Of a stretch of 64,000 nt of DNA, positions 1 to 9,291 are shown piece after piece. Position numbers and translations under genes: made by a program. Positions within the stretch are counted from its first letter, which is position 1. Every line of letters begins with the position of its first letter. The notes under the pieces are model-generated. The model was not told where the DNA came from and ran no database searches. It saw nothing but the letters and a program-made list of their open reading frames with translations. Where the stretch lies: contig CALKNK010000021.1 of NCBI GenBank assembly GCA_938091165.1, forward strand, positions 1 through 64,000, read 5' to 3'. This DNA is from an uncultured Ilumatobacter sp. (GTDB lineage Bacteria; Actinomycetota; Acidimicrobiia; Acidimicrobiales; Ilumatobacteraceae).

Positions 1-2871
1 TCGCTCACCGTGCCGGGTGTGCGCTACGTCGTCGACGCCGGTACGGCGCGTATCTCGCGATACAGCAAGCGACTCAAGGTCCAACGCCTGCCGATTGAAC
101 CGGTGTCGCAGGCCTCGGCCAACCAGCGGTCGGGCCGTTGCGGACGTGTGGCCCCCGGTGTCGCCATCCGGTTGTACGCAGAGGATGAGTTTGTCGAACG
201 GCCGGAGTTCACCGATCCCGAGATTCTTCGTACGAACTTAGCGTCGGTGATTTTGCAGATGACCGCCATTGGGCTGGGCGATGTGGGGATGTTCCCGTTC
301 GTCGAGCCACCCGAACGGTCGATGATTCGCGACGGCTATGCCCTGCTCGACGAGTTGGCGGCGATCGAACCGGCGGAACGCGACGACCCCGAACGGCACC
401 TCACCCGCATCGGCCGCGACCTCGCCAAGCTGCCAGTCGACCCTCGGCTTGGTCGAATGGTGCTTGAAGCGGACGAGTTCGGATGCGTCCGAGAGGTGCT
501 GGTGATCGCATCGGCGCTCTCGATTCAAGACCCGCGCGAGCGTCCGCAGGAGAAGATTGAGCAGGCCAATGAGTTCCACAATCGATTCAAGGTGGACGGG
601 TCTGATCTGCTCTCGCTCGTTGAACTGTGGGATTACCTGAGGAACCAGCAGCGCGAGCTCTCCGGCAACCAGTTCCGCCGCATGTGCCGCAAGGAGTACC
701 TCAACTACTTGCGCGTTCGCGAGTGGATGGACCTGTACAGCCAACTCCGCCGCGTCGCTGGCGAGTTGAAGATTCGTCCCCACCGGACCCCTGAAGTGGA
801 CAAGACCCACCCCGACCACGTGCACCGCTCACTGCTCGCTGGCCTCCTGTCGCAGGTGGGCATGCGCGAGCGTGAGACGCGTGACTACCGCGGTGCACGA
901 GACGCCCGGTTTGTCATCGCCCGTGGGTCGGTCATCGGTCGCAAGCAGCCCGACTGGGTGATGGCAGCGGAGCTCGTGGAGACCAACCGCCTGTATGCAC
1001 GGCGCGTTGCCGCGATCGAACCTGAATGGATCGAGCAAGCCGCTGCGCACCTGGTGAAGAAATCGCACAGCGACCCGCGCTGGGATGCCAAGGCGGGGCG
1101 GGCGGTCATCACCGAGCAGGTCACCCTGTTCGGTCTGCCCATCGTGTCTGATCGCAAGGTGGGCTACGACAAGATCGACATCGATGCAGCGCGGGCCTGG
1201 TTCATCACCAAGGCACTGGTCGAGGGGGAATGGCACACGCAGCAGAAGTTCGTCACCCGGAACCAGGAATTCCTCGATGGCATCGGCGCCATGGCGGCTC
1301 GCGTCCGCCGAACAGAACTTGTCGACGACACAATGCTCTTCGCCTTCTTCGACGAACGTCTCGATGCCGACGTCACTGACACCCGTCGGTTCGATCGATG
1401 GTGGAAGGAGGAGCGCCAGCGCAACGGTCGACTCCTCGATCTCACCGAAGAGCTCCTTGCCGATCGCGAACACGGTGTAGGAATCCGGCTTGCCGACTTT
1501 CCCGAGGTGTGGCGGCAAGGCGACATCGAGCTGCCGCTGACCTACCGGTACGCACCAGGCGAACCGCTCGACGGTGTCACCGTGCACATTCCGCTCAGCG
1601 CACTCAACCAGATCGAGCCGACCGGATTCGACTGGCAGATCGCTGGACACCGCCGCGAGGTCATCGCAATGCTGGTGCGCTCCGTTCCGAAACACATCCG
1701 TCGCGAGCTGACGCCGATGGCTGAGACAATCGATGCCACCGTTGAGCGAGTCGCAGACTTTGAGCCAGGGTCGATGCCGCTCGTTCATGCAGTCGCAGTC
1801 GGGCTCACTCGGGCGTCCGGGATCCGGATCGACCCGTCGATGTTCAACACCGAGGTCCTCGACAACTCTCTCCGAATGAACTTCGTTGTCACCGATGAGC
1901 ACGGGGAGGTTCGCGACGTCGGCACCGATTTGGCTGCGATCAAAGCACGCCGCGTCGGCGAGGCACGCGAATCGATTGCTGCTGCGGCGCCGATCGAGGA
2001 ACGTCGGGGGATAGTGGCGTGGGACATCGGCGACCTCCCACGCACGGTTCAGTCCGACGATCGTGCGCTCGACGTCGTGGGCTATCCGACGTTGCTCGAT
2101 ATCGGTGACAGCGTTGCGCTGCGGGTCGTCACGAGCGCCGACGTGCAGCGGCGGGCCATGCGCGGCGGGGTACGCCGCCTCCTTCTGCTCACTGCAGCGC
2201 CGAGTCGCAAGGTGGTCGAACGACTGCTGACCAACGCGGGCAGGCTCGCGCTCGGTGCGGCCGACGTGTCGGTCGCTGCGCTCGCCGACGACTGCATTGC
2301 GGCGGCTGTTGACCATCTGCTCGAAGATCATCTGGCACGCGGGGGAACGCTCCCCTGGAGCGAGGTCGAGTTCGAAGAGTTGCGCGCGCAGGTCGCACGA
2401 GACGCTCCGACATTGGCGCGAGATGCCCTCGTCCAGGCCACGGCTGCGGTCGCGGCCACCGGCTCGGTGCACGCCAAGCTCGCGTCGTTGCGGGCCGCAG
2501 CGCTGCAACCATCGGTTGACGATGCCAACTTGCACCTCGGCCGGCTCGTCCGCCCCGGCTTCGTCTTTCACACCGGGCTCCGCCAACTCCCTGAGATCGA
2601 GCGGTATGTCCGCTCGATCGATCACCGGCTCGAGAACCTCGCCGGCGGTGTTGAACGCGACCGTCGTCGGATCGCCGAGGTCGCTCCGCTCGAGGCGCGC
2701 TACGCGGCGTTGCTCGATCGTTTGCCGGCAAGTGAGGTGACCTCGGAAGTGGCGGCTGTGGCGTGGCAGCTCGAAGAGCTCCGCGTGAGCGTGTTTGCGC
2801 AGCCGCTTGGCGCGAAAGGCCAGCCGAGTCCGACGAAGCTCGCGCGGTCCCTCGACGGCCTCGGAGGGTGA
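1..2871 (+). CDS. hrpA: ATP-dependent RNA helicase HrpA, C-terminal part (5' end outside window)
   Basis: The reading frame is open from base 1, so this is the last ~956 residues of a DEAH-box helicase usually near 1300 residues. Helicase motif VI, QRSGRCGR, lies at about bases 124-147 and marks the end of the second RecA-like domain. It is followed by the HA2/ratchet region, an OB-fold region and the long C-terminal domain typical of bacterial HrpA. The Walker motifs lie upstream of the window. The family unwinds RNA and, in E. coli, helps resolve stalled ribosomes. The M20 peptidase gene follows 21 bases later on the same strand and may be co-transcribed. The identification is secure; only completeness cannot be judged. 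Confidence 0.95.
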   Translation, partial: SLTVPGVRYVVDAGTARISRYSKRLKVQRLPIEPVSQASANQRSGRCGRVAPGVAIRLYAEDEFVERPEFTDPEILRTNLASVILQMTAIGLGDVGMFPFVEPPERSMIRDGYALLDELAAIEPAERDDPERHLTRIGRDLAKLPVDPRLGRMVLEADEFGCVREVLVIASALSIQDPRERPQEKIEQANEFHNRFKVDGSDLLSLVELWDYLRNQQRELSGNQFRRMCRKEYLNYLRVREWMDLYSQLRRVAGELKIRPHRTPEVDKTHPDHVHRSLLAGLLSQVGMRERETRDYRGARDARFVIARGSVIGRKQPDWVMAAELVETNRLYARRVAAIEPEWIEQAAAHLVKKSHSDPRWDAKAGRAVITEQVTLFGLPIVSDRKVGYDKIDIDAARAWFITKALVEGEWHTQQKFVTRNQEFLDGIGAMAARVRRTELVDDTMLFAFFDERLDADVTDTRRFDRWWKEERQRNGRLLDLTEELLADREHGVGIRLADFPEVWRQGDIELPLTYRYAPGEPLDGVTVHIPLSALNQIEPTGFDWQIAGHRREVIAMLVRSVPKHIRRELTPMAETIDATVERVADFEPGSMPLVHAVAVGLTRASGIRIDPSMFNTEVLDNSLRMNFVVTDEHGEVRDVGTDLAAIKARRVGEARESIAAAAPIEERRGIVAWDIGDLPRTVQSDDRALDVVGYPTLLDIGDSVALRVVTSADVQRRAMRGGVRRLLLLTAAPSRKVVERLLTNAGRLALGAADVSVAALADDCIAAAVDHLLEDHLARGGTLPWSEVEFEELRAQVARDAPTLARDALVQATAAVAATGSVHAKLASLRAAALQPSVDDANLHLGRLVRPGFVFHTGLRQLPEIERYVRSIDHRLENLAGGVERDRRRIAEVAPLEARYAALLDRLPASEVTSEVAAVAWQLEELRVSVFAQPLGAKGQPSPTKLARSLDGLGG

Positions 2872-2892
2872 CTCGACCTGCGACACTCGGTC

Positions 2893-4260
2893 ATGGACGA
2901 ACGCGAACTGGATGACCTGACCGGCGAGACCGTGGACCTGTTACAGACACTGATCCGCAATGCCTGCGTCAACGACGGCACGCCTGAATCAGGCGAAGAA
3001 GTTCGCAATGCCGACGTGCTGCAGACGTTGATCGAGGGTCCTGGCGTCGAGGTCGAGCGCTTCGAGCCGACGCCAGGCCGTGTCTCGATCGTCGGGCGGA
3101 TCCAAGGCTCAGATCCCGGAGCCAAGAGCCTCTGTTTGATGGGCCACACTGACGTCGTTCCGGTCAACGTCGACGGGTGGGATCGCGACCCGTTCGGTGG
3201 CGAGTTGATCGATGGTGAAGTGTGGGGTCGCGGTGCGGTTGACATGTTGAACCTGACATCGTCGATGGCGGTCGCTTTCCGCCGTCTCGCGCGCGATGCG
3301 GCCGCAGGACGTTTCAAGCCGAACGGCGACCTCATCTACTTCGGTGTCGCAGACGAAGAAGCAGGGAGTGTCCACGGTGCCAGGTGGATGGCTGATCATC
3401 AGCGCGATGCGATGTACGCCGACTACGTACTGACCGAGAACGGTGGCATCCACTCTGGTCCGGCTGATGCTCCGCACGTCGGCATCAACGTCGCAGAAAA
3501 GGGAGTTGCCTGGCGACGGTTGACCGTCCGCGGGACACCCGGTCACGGATCGCGCCCATTTCGCGGTGACAACGCCCTAGTCAAGGCTGCTGGTGTGGTG
3601 CAGCGGTTGGCGGACTATCGGGCCAAGCCGAAGTTCACCGAGTTGTGGCGTGAGCGGGTTTCGACCCTGAACCTGCCTCCGGACTGGGAACGATCCCTGC
3701 TCGATGAGGCAGCGATTGACGAATTCCTCGACGAGATGCCGGGGCCCGCCGTCGCGTCGTACCTGCATGCCTGTACTCACACCACGTTTTCGCCGAACCT
3801 GGTCGACGGTGGTGTGATGAAAACCAACACCGTGCCGGACACAGTGGTGGTCGAGGTTGACATCCGCACGCTTCCCGGTGAGGACGAGGCAGACGTTGCA
3901 GCCCATCTCCGCTCCGCATTGGGCGACCTCGCCGACCATGTCGAGGTCGAGCCGCTGATGAACGATTCAGCGTCGATCAGCAGAACTGACACGCCGCTCT
4001 GGGATTCTTTGCAGCGCGCGGTCAACATTCCGTTTCCGACCGCGCGCCTCACGCCGCAGCTGGTCGTCGGTTTCACCGACTCACGGATCTACCGAGAGCT
4101 CGGAGCGGTGTCCTACGGTGCTGGGCTCTTCAGTCCAACACTCGATGCCAGTGAGTTCGGGTCACGCTTCCACGGCAACAACGAACGCATCGACGTCGAA
4201 TCCCTGGCACTGACCACACGGCTGTGGGATCACGTGGCCCGCGACTTGCTGGAGAGATAG
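2893..4260 (+). CDS. M20 family metallopeptidase (ArgE/DapE/ACY1/CPG2 type)
   Basis: A 455-residue cytosolic dizinc amidohydrolase with the family landmarks in order: GHTDVVP (His85, Asp87), GRGAVDM (bridging Asp118), DEEAG (catalytic Glu155 and metal Glu156), an ENGG metal ligand near 182, and a C-terminal FHGNNE histidine near 427. The bacterial dimerisation (lid) domain lies in between, around 200-320. The substrate is probably an N-acyl amino acid or dipeptide, but sequence does not settle which. It lies 21 bases after hrpA with no leaderless promoter motif, so it is probably expressed from upstream. Its 3' end overlaps the convergent enoyl-CoA hydratase gene by 31 bases. Confidence 0.93.
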   Translation: MDERELDDLTGETVDLLQTLIRNACVNDGTPESGEEVRNADVLQTLIEGPGVEVERFEPTPGRVSIVGRIQGSDPGAKSLCLMGHTDVVPVNVDGWDRDPFGGELIDGEVWGRGAVDMLNLTSSMAVAFRRLARDAAAGRFKPNGDLIYFGVADEEAGSVHGARWMADHQRDAMYADYVLTENGGIHSGPADAPHVGINVAEKGVAWRRLTVRGTPGHGSRPFRGDNALVKAAGVVQRLADYRAKPKFTELWRERVSTLNLPPDWERSLLDEAAIDEFLDEMPGPAVASYLHACTHTTFSPNLVDGGVMKTNTVPDTVVVEVDIRTLPGEDEADVAAHLRSALGDLADHVEVEPLMNDSASISRTDTPLWDSLQRAVNIPFPTARLTPQLVVGFTDSRIYRELGAVSYGAGLFSPTLDASEFGSRFHGNNERIDVESLALTTRLWDHVARDLLER

Positions 4261-5009
4261 CGACGGGCGGCCTCGCGTGCCTCGGGGTCGGCCATGGCGG
4301 CTCCGAGGAGGTCAGCGTCGCTCCAAGCCGCCACCGTGGTCGCGACGTTTTCCAACGCGACGTTGACCTGCCGTTTGGTCGCGCGGACGACTGACGGTGC
4401 CTTGTTGGCGATCGACGTGGCGAGTTCATTGACGGCAGTGTCTAAGTCGGCGCGAGGAACCACCCGATTGACGAAGCCGATCGACCGTGCTTCCTCGGCG
4501 TCGAAGGGCCGACACGTCAGCACGAGTTCGCGGGTCATCGCTGGGCCGATCTCCCGGACGAGGCGCGGGATGCCGCCCCACGCCAGTGGGATCCCGAGAT
4601 CGACTTCGGGAATCGCGAAGTGCGTATCGTCGGCCGCGATGCGCAGGTCGCAGACGCCGGCGAGCACAACTCCGCCGCCGATGCACGGACCTTTGATCGC
4701 GGCGATGCTCAGGGCCGACATGCGATCCATGGCCTCGGCCATGAGCCGACCGAGACCGGCCTGCTCTCGTGCTGAGACACCGTCAGGGCCAGACCCAGCG
4801 AACTCACGGAGATCGAACCCCGACGAGAACGCGCGGCCCTGCCCGGTGACGACGACCACGACGGCGTCGGTGGTGTCGAACCATGCGGCGGCCTGAGCGA
4901 TCTCTGCGAGGGGCACCGTTCCCAACGGATTGAGCTTGTCGGGCTGGGTGAGGGTCAACCGGCCGATGCGGTCCGTGACCTCGGCGGTCAGTGTCGTGAA
5001 TTCGTGCAT
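4230..5009 (-). CDS. Enoyl-CoA hydratase/isomerase family protein
   Basis: A 259-residue crotonase-fold protein. The oxyanion-hole segments are visible (RAFSSGFDL near residue 60 and CIGGGVVLAG near 110), as is the family segment around AIPEVDLGIPLAWGG. The family hydrates or isomerises acyl-CoA esters in fatty-acid or aromatic-acid breakdown; the exact substrate is unknown. The start codon lies 3 bases after the stop of the metallo-beta-lactamase gene, so the two form an operon driven by the promoter before that gene. Confidence 0.9.
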   Translation of the reverse strand: MHEFTTLTAEVTDRIGRLTLTQPDKLNPLGTVPLAEIAQAAAWFDTTDAVVVVVTGQGRAFSSGFDLREFAGSGPDGVSAREQAGLGRLMAEAMDRMSALSIAAIKGPCIGGGVVLAGVCDLRIAADDTHFAIPEVDLGIPLAWGGIPRLVREIGPAMTRELVLTCRPFDAEEARSIGFVNRVVPRADLDTAVNELATSIANKAPSVVRATKRQVNVALENVATTVAAWSDADLLGAAMADPEAREAARRYLSSKSRAT

Positions 5010-5012
5010 TGC

Positions 5013-5918
5013 TCAGCTCGCTCGGTATCGGCCGGGCTCGACTTCGACGGCTTCGCCGCGGTGCAGCATGCGGTCGACGTGCATCGTGGCGCTGCGCTCC
5101 TCGACTGAGTCGGCGAAGGAATGTTCCACGTGTGGTCGGTAGATGAACCGGTGTGCGCGCATGTCGTCGATGGACCTCGGCTCAGCGAGGAAGTCGAGCA
5201 TCGCTTGATGGCGACGTCCGATCACCGCAGTGAACGCGTCGATCATCTCGACGAAGGTGTCGCGACCTTCGATGATGCCCTTGTGGTGAAACGTCACGTA
5301 GTAGTCGGCTTCCTCGTCGCGGACCTTGGTCAGACTGGCCTCGAAGTCTTCGAGGTCGCTCCACACGTCGCCGTAGTACGGACCGAATCCAGTGAGGTCG
5401 ATGTCGGAGAGGAAGAACACCCCGTCCATCCGGAAACCGCTGTGACCGCGAGTGTGTCCGGGCAGGTGCACCGCGTCCACGGTGACGCCGCCACCGAGAT
5501 CGAACACGTGGCCATCAGCGAAACCTTGGGCGTCGGGCCGCGGCATGTAGTGGAATTCGTCGAGGATTGTCTGCTCGAACGCGGCACGCGGTTCGCCCGT
5601 GAGTCCGTAGACCTCCATCAGCCCGTCGATGCTCTGTGCGCCGATGATGTCGGCATCGTGAATGTGTAGCGCGGCGTCGGCGAACAGACCGTTGCCGGCC
5701 ATGTGGTCCTCGTGGCTGTGGGAATTGATGACGGCATCGACCTTGACCGGTGCGCCACCGCGTTCGACCACGGTGACCGACGGATCGATGACCACGGACT
5801 CGCTCGCTCCACGCACCAGCAGAGTGTTGCCTGACGGATACGCGCCGTTGGCTTTTCCGACCAGCACGCTCACCGTGTCGGTCAGTCGTCGTTCGCCTTC
5901 GCCCCAGTCGATGATCAC
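5013..5918 (-). CDS. MBL-fold metallo-hydrolase
   Basis: A 301-residue metallo-beta-lactamase-fold hydrolase. The zinc motif SHSHEDH lies near residues 66-72, and LPGHTRGHSG with a later FLSDIDL supply the other metal ligands. The open frame extends upstream to 6095 but overlaps msrB. The GTG at 5918 is chosen because TAACGT ends 7 bases before it, matching the leaderless pattern seen across this window, and because homology-like sequence begins there. It is first gene of a two-gene operon with the enoyl-CoA hydratase. The family covers thioesterases, lactonases and glyoxalase II-like enzymes; the substrate is not predictable here. Confidence 0.88.
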   Translation of the reverse strand: MIIDWGEGERRLTDTVSVLVGKANGAYPSGNTLLVRGASESVVIDPSVTVVERGGAPVKVDAVINSHSHEDHMAGNGLFADAALHIHDADIIGAQSIDGLMEVYGLTGEPRAAFEQTILDEFHYMPRPDAQGFADGHVFDLGGGVTVDAVHLPGHTRGHSGFRMDGVFFLSDIDLTGFGPYYGDVWSDLEDFEASLTKVRDEEADYYVTFHHKGIIEGRDTFVEMIDAFTAVIGRRHQAMLDFLAEPRSIDDMRAHRFIYRPHVEHSFADSVEERSATMHVDRMLHRGEAVEVEPGRYRAS

Positions 5919-5925
5919 GGCGCCG

Positions 5926-5931
5926 ACGTTA
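5926..5931 (-). promoter_or_regulatory. -10 element TAACGT of the MBL-hydrolase operon
   Basis: TAACGT on the minus strand ends 7 bases before the GTG start at 5918, so transcription would begin at or next to the start codon (leaderless). No Shine-Dalgarno sequence is present. Confidence 0.55.
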
Positions 5932-5980
5932 GCCAGCCGGTCGCCGTGTCTCGAATCGAACCGCAGGGCGCGGCAGGAAA

Positions 5981-6406
5981 TCAGTCGTCGGTGGTCTTGA
6001 GGTTGAGCGACGCGGAGTTCATGCAGAATCGATCGCCAGTCGGCGCGGGGCCGTCGGGGAACACGTGGCCCAAGTGGGCACCGCAGCGGGCGCACACGGT
6101 CTCGGTCCGCGTCATCCCGTGTGAGTTGTCGACGCGGTTCTCGATGTTCTCACCTTCGAGAGGAGCGTAGAAGCTGGGCCAACCGCAGCCGGCGTCGAAC
6201 TTGGTGTCGGAGGAGAACAGCGCCACATCGCACACGACGCAGTGGTACACGCCGTCCCGAGTCGTCTCCCAGTACTTGCCGGTGAACGGACGCTCAGTGC
6301 CCGCATGCTGGGTGACCTGGAACTGTTCCGCGGTGAGGCGTTCGCGCAGCTCGGCTTCGGTCGGCAGCATCTCGGGGAGTTCGGGTGTCTCGGTGTTCTC
6401 AGCCAT
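5981..6406 (-). CDS. msrB: Peptide-methionine (R)-S-oxide reductase MsrB
   Basis: A 141-residue cytosolic enzyme that reduces methionine-R-sulfoxide in proteins. It has the catalytic block RFCMNSASL near the C terminus and two zinc-binding CxxC pairs (CVVC and CARC), with the typical GCGWPSF and GTERPFTGKYW segments. The ATG at 6406 is preferred over an in-frame GTG at 6412. Neither has the TAnnnT arrangement common here, so its promoter was not located. It lies upstream of the MBL gene, which has its own promoter. Confidence 0.96.
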   Translation of the reverse strand: MAENTETPELPEMLPTEAELRERLTAEQFQVTQHAGTERPFTGKYWETTRDGVYHCVVCDVALFSSDTKFDAGCGWPSFYAPLEGENIENRVDNSHGMTRTETVCARCGAHLGHVFPDGPAPTGDRFCMNSASLNLKTTDD

Positions 6407-6504
6407 GGACACAGCCTGCCAAGTCCCAGCGGCATTGTCGATATCGGGCGACGAGTTTTCGACTTGTTCCGGCGGATGTTCATCTTCGTCAAGGTCGATG
6501 TTCC

Positions 6505-6510
6505 TACCCT
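6505..6510 (+). promoter_or_regulatory. -10 element TACCCT before the DUF3179 lipoprotein gene
   Basis: TACCCT ends 6 bases before the ATG at 6517. It fixes the original start codon of the frameshifted gene. Confidence 0.5.
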
Positions 6511-6516
6511 CAGGTC

Positions 6517-7932
6517 ATGGCTTCGTGCTTGACTCGGTCTCGGCTCGCAACGGTGATGGCTGCTGCTCGCAGCGTGCAACTCCGCAGACGGCAGTGGTGC
6601 AGCGTCCTCATCGACCACGGCCGTCACCGTCGATGACGGCGAACCAGCCACCCCGCGACAGCGGTTCCGTTACCCGCCGGCACCCGATGCCGAGGCGCAG
6701 AGTGCGACGGACGCCCTCGATGCCGTCGCGACGGTCAAGCTGTGGCTCGGCGCAGCTGAACTCGATACTGCGGCGGTTCAGGCGCTCGGTGATACCGGAG
6801 ATATCCGTTATGGCTGGTACCTGTCGGACGTGCTGTATTTTTTCCCCGGTGACGACGGTGTCGTCATCGTCGATGCCTTCGAACAGCTCAGCGGTGTCTC
6901 GATTGCTGATGATCCGGAAAGTGAGTCGAGTCCATTTCGGAGTCTCAGGAATCACCTGATTGCGTGGGACACGCCTGATTATCCGGAGAACCAGCAGGAC
7001 AAGCGTGAGCTGTTCACACTGCTTGAACCGGCGTGGGAACCGTTCTTTAGTGACGAGGACGCGAACCTCGACTGGCGGCATGTGTCCTGGGGTGGCGTCG
7101 ACATCGACGATCGTGAACTCGGTGACCCTGAGCGCTGTCGTCCTCGTGGATGCATCCCGTCCCTCGACGATCCGGCCACCACCGATGCACCTGGTATCCG
7201 GACGACCGAATTGTGTTTGGGCTTGTTGAGGGTGACGAGGCATTGGCGTTCCCGAACAACATCGCCGAGACCCACGAGATGTTCAACTTCACCCCCGGCG
7301 GCAGGCGCTTCGGCCTGCCGTACTGCACCCTGTGCGGCTCGGCCCAGGCGTACTACACCGACAACTCCGGCGCCGCTGCGCAGCCGGTGCTCCGCACGAC
7401 AGGGCTCTCGAGCCGCTCGAACAAGGTGATGTACGACCTCGTGACACAGTCGGTGTTCGACACGTTCACGGGTGCCGCTGTATCGGGTCCGCTTCAGGAC
7501 GCCGGGATCGTGCTCGAAGAGTCGACGGTCGTCCGCTCGACATGGGGCGAATGGAAGACAGCACACCCCAACACGCAGATCATCGCCGAGGACGGGGGCA
7601 TTGGCCGGTCGTACGAACTCGACCCGCTCGGTGGCCGCGACGACAACGGTCCGATCTTCCCGATCGGCGATGCTGACGCTCGGCTCGACGCGCAAGAACT
7701 CGTTGTTGGCGTCATCGCCGACGATGGCACGCCCGTTGCGTTCCCGTCGGGCCAGGCCAGCGCGATTATCGCCGCCGGCGGTGTCGTCAAACTCGGCGGC
7801 GTGCGCCTGGAGTCAGTTGGGGACGGGCTCCGTGCTGTCGATGTAGTCACCGGCGACGAGCGTGCGGCCCACGAAGCGTTCTGGTTCGCTTGGTCCCAGT
7901 TTCATCCGGACACCGAGCTGTTCATTCCCTGA
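6517..7932 (+). pseudogene. DUF3179-domain lipoprotein gene broken by two frameshifts
   Basis: Three pieces in two frames together encode one DUF3179 protein. Frame 1 from ATG 6517 gives a basic signal-peptide start (MASCLTRSRLATV). At about 6556 the sense moves by one base to frame 2, which continues with the lipobox WLLLAAC and runs to GCIPSLDDPATTDA. At about 7190 it returns to frame 1 (WYPDDRIVFGLV through PYCTLCGSAQAYY to the stop). Both joins fall inside conserved sequence, so a +1 and a -1 indel are inferred. DUF3179 proteins are exported proteins of unknown function with a conserved CxxC. The promoter is intact. Sequencing error is the main alternative, though two errors in one gene while its neighbours are clean would be unusual. 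Confidence 0.8.
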
Positions 7933-7965
7933 CCCTGACCACGAGCCATGACCGCAGGCCAACGC

Positions 7966-8361
7966 TCAGTCGTATTGGTCGGTCTGCCTCAGGAAGGTGA
8001 GCGAGTCCCACGTGTCGATCCGTTTGGTGATCAGGTCGTCGCGAACGCTGAACCACATGACGCCGGGAATTTCGATCTGCTTGTCTTCGTACTTCGCCTC
8101 GAAGCGGTACCGAACTGCCACCTCGGTGCACGAATCGCGGCGCTGCTCGATCACATCGACGATCGAGTAGCGGCGATCGGCGAATGCGGCGAGGAAGTGG
8201 GGAAGGCGCCGGCGATATTCGACCCGGCCGACACAGCTCGAGCCCAACTCGCTGAGGTGCTCGTTGCGAAAGCCGTCGGAGACGTAGGCCGCGATCGCAT
8301 CCGGGTCGTTGCGAGTGAACGCCCCGAGGTACTCGCTGACCGCCGCGATTGGTGAACTCAC
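7966..8361 (-). CDS. SnoaL-like / NTF2-fold protein
   Basis: A 131-residue single-domain protein with the alpha+beta barrel pattern of the SnoaL-like family: an N-terminal helix (AVSEYLGAFTRNDPDAIAAY), then strands such as VAVRYRFEAKY, and a final KRIDTWDSLTFLRQ. Members include polyketide cyclases, isomerases and binding proteins; no specific substrate is implied. An upstream TTG at 8370 is possible, but the GTG at 8361 has TACGTT ending 7 bases before it. It is a separate unit just downstream of surE. Confidence 0.8.
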   Translation of the reverse strand: MSSPIAAVSEYLGAFTRNDPDAIAAYVSDGFRNEHLSELGSSCVGRVEYRRRLPHFLAAFADRRYSIVDVIEQRRDSCTEVAVRYRFEAKYEDKQIEIPGVMWFSVRDDLITKRIDTWDSLTFLRQTDQYD

Positions 8362-8368
8362 GGCTCGC

Positions 8369-8374
8369 AACGTA
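8369..8374 (-). promoter_or_regulatory. -10 element TACGTT of the SnoaL-like gene
   Basis: TACGTT on the minus strand ends 7 bases before the GTG at 8361, a leaderless arrangement. Confidence 0.5.
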
Positions 8375-8407
8375 CATGGCGACGATCAGCGATCCAATGT
8401 GACGGTG

Positions 8408-9259
8408 TCAGCTCGGCGCGTGCGGGAGCAGCGCCGAGAGTGCAGCCTCGGCAGAAGCAACGTCTGTGCGGTCCTCGTGAACCAGGCGAGTGAGATTGCT
8501 CACCGACACGTAGCCGGCCTCGACGGCGCCGCCGTCGGTGTCCTCTGGCAACACGTTGACCTTCTCGCCCCAGTCCATCACGACCCGGAATGCGCCCTCA
8601 TCGCCCTCGACGGGTTCGAGCTTTGCGTCGGTGACTGTCCGTGGTGGCAGCACCCCGACGACGGTGTGTCGCCAGCCCAGAATTTCGCTGATTGGCCGAT
8701 CTGGCACGTTGATGTTGACGACAACCGGCTCGGTCGGCATGTCGTCGACGAAGGCTTGGACGTAGACGCGAGCGACGTCGGCTGACGCCTCGAACGACAT
8801 GCCGCGCACGGCGTCGTCCCATGCTTGGCCCTCCACGCCGTAGCCGGTGACCGCCTGGCTGAAGGCGACGCCCGAGATCTTGCCGTTGCGGGCAGTGAGC
8901 GCCGCGCCGACGGTGCCCGAGTGGTACACGGCCCGCCCGACGTTGGCGCCGGGGTTCACTCCGGAAATCACCAGATCAAACGGGCCGCCGAAGGCACCGA
9001 GCCGAGCGAACATGACACAGAGTGCTGGTGCTCCGCTGACCGACCAGGTGTAATCGGTGGCGACGTTGGGGAGGTCGACCCGGCGAATAATCGGAGTGAT
9101 CAGATGGAGTGCGCCGAGGGCTGCTCCGGCTCCGGAGTACTCGGTGTCGGGGGCTGCCACGACGATCTCGTGTCCCCCGTTGAGGTCACACATTGCGTTT
9201 GCCAGGGAATGGAGCCCGGGGGCGTCGATGCCGTCATCATTCGTCACGAGAATTCGCAT
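8408..9259 (-). CDS. surE: 5'/3'-nucleotidase SurE
   Basis: A 283-residue metal-dependent nucleoside-monophosphate phosphatase. The N terminus carries TNDDGIDAPG (metal-binding Asp pair), followed by a SGAPALCV segment and SGVNPGANVG, which holds the conserved Asn near the active site. Length matches the family (~250-280). The ATG at 9259 begins exactly at the conserved MRILVTNDDG; the frame is open far upstream, but that part is the shadow of the transporter gene. It lies 32 bases after the transporter and is read as third gene of the operon that starts at 10954. Confidence 0.95.
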   Translation of the reverse strand: MRILVTNDDGIDAPGLHSLANAMCDLNGGHEIVVAAPDTEYSGAGAALGALHLITPIIRRVDLPNVATDYTWSVSGAPALCVMFARLGAFGGPFDLVISGVNPGANVGRAVYHSGTVGAALTARNGKISGVAFSQAVTGYGVEGQAWDDAVRGMSFEASADVARVYVQAFVDDMPTEPVVVNINVPDRPISEILGWRHTVVGVLPPRTVTDAKLEPVEGDEGAFRVVMDWGEKVNVLPEDTDGGAVEAGYVSVSNLTRLVHEDRTDVASAEAALSALLPHAPS

Positions 9260-9291
9260 CGGCGCATCCTCGCACGCTGCGGCGCCAAGCG

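Noticed and set aside
829..2886. 685-codon open frame on the minus strand opposite hrpA
   Set aside because: It mirrors hrpA codon structure in GC-rich DNA, its sequence has no family motif, and hrpA is certain on the other strand.
4294..4896. 200-codon plus-strand frame opposite the first enoyl-CoA hydratase
   Set aside because: Antisense shadow; the minus strand has crotonase motifs and operon spacing.
6517..7932. Programmed frameshifting in the DUF3179 gene
   Set aside because: No slippery heptamer or stimulatory structure was seen at either site, and two shifts of opposite sign fit indels better.
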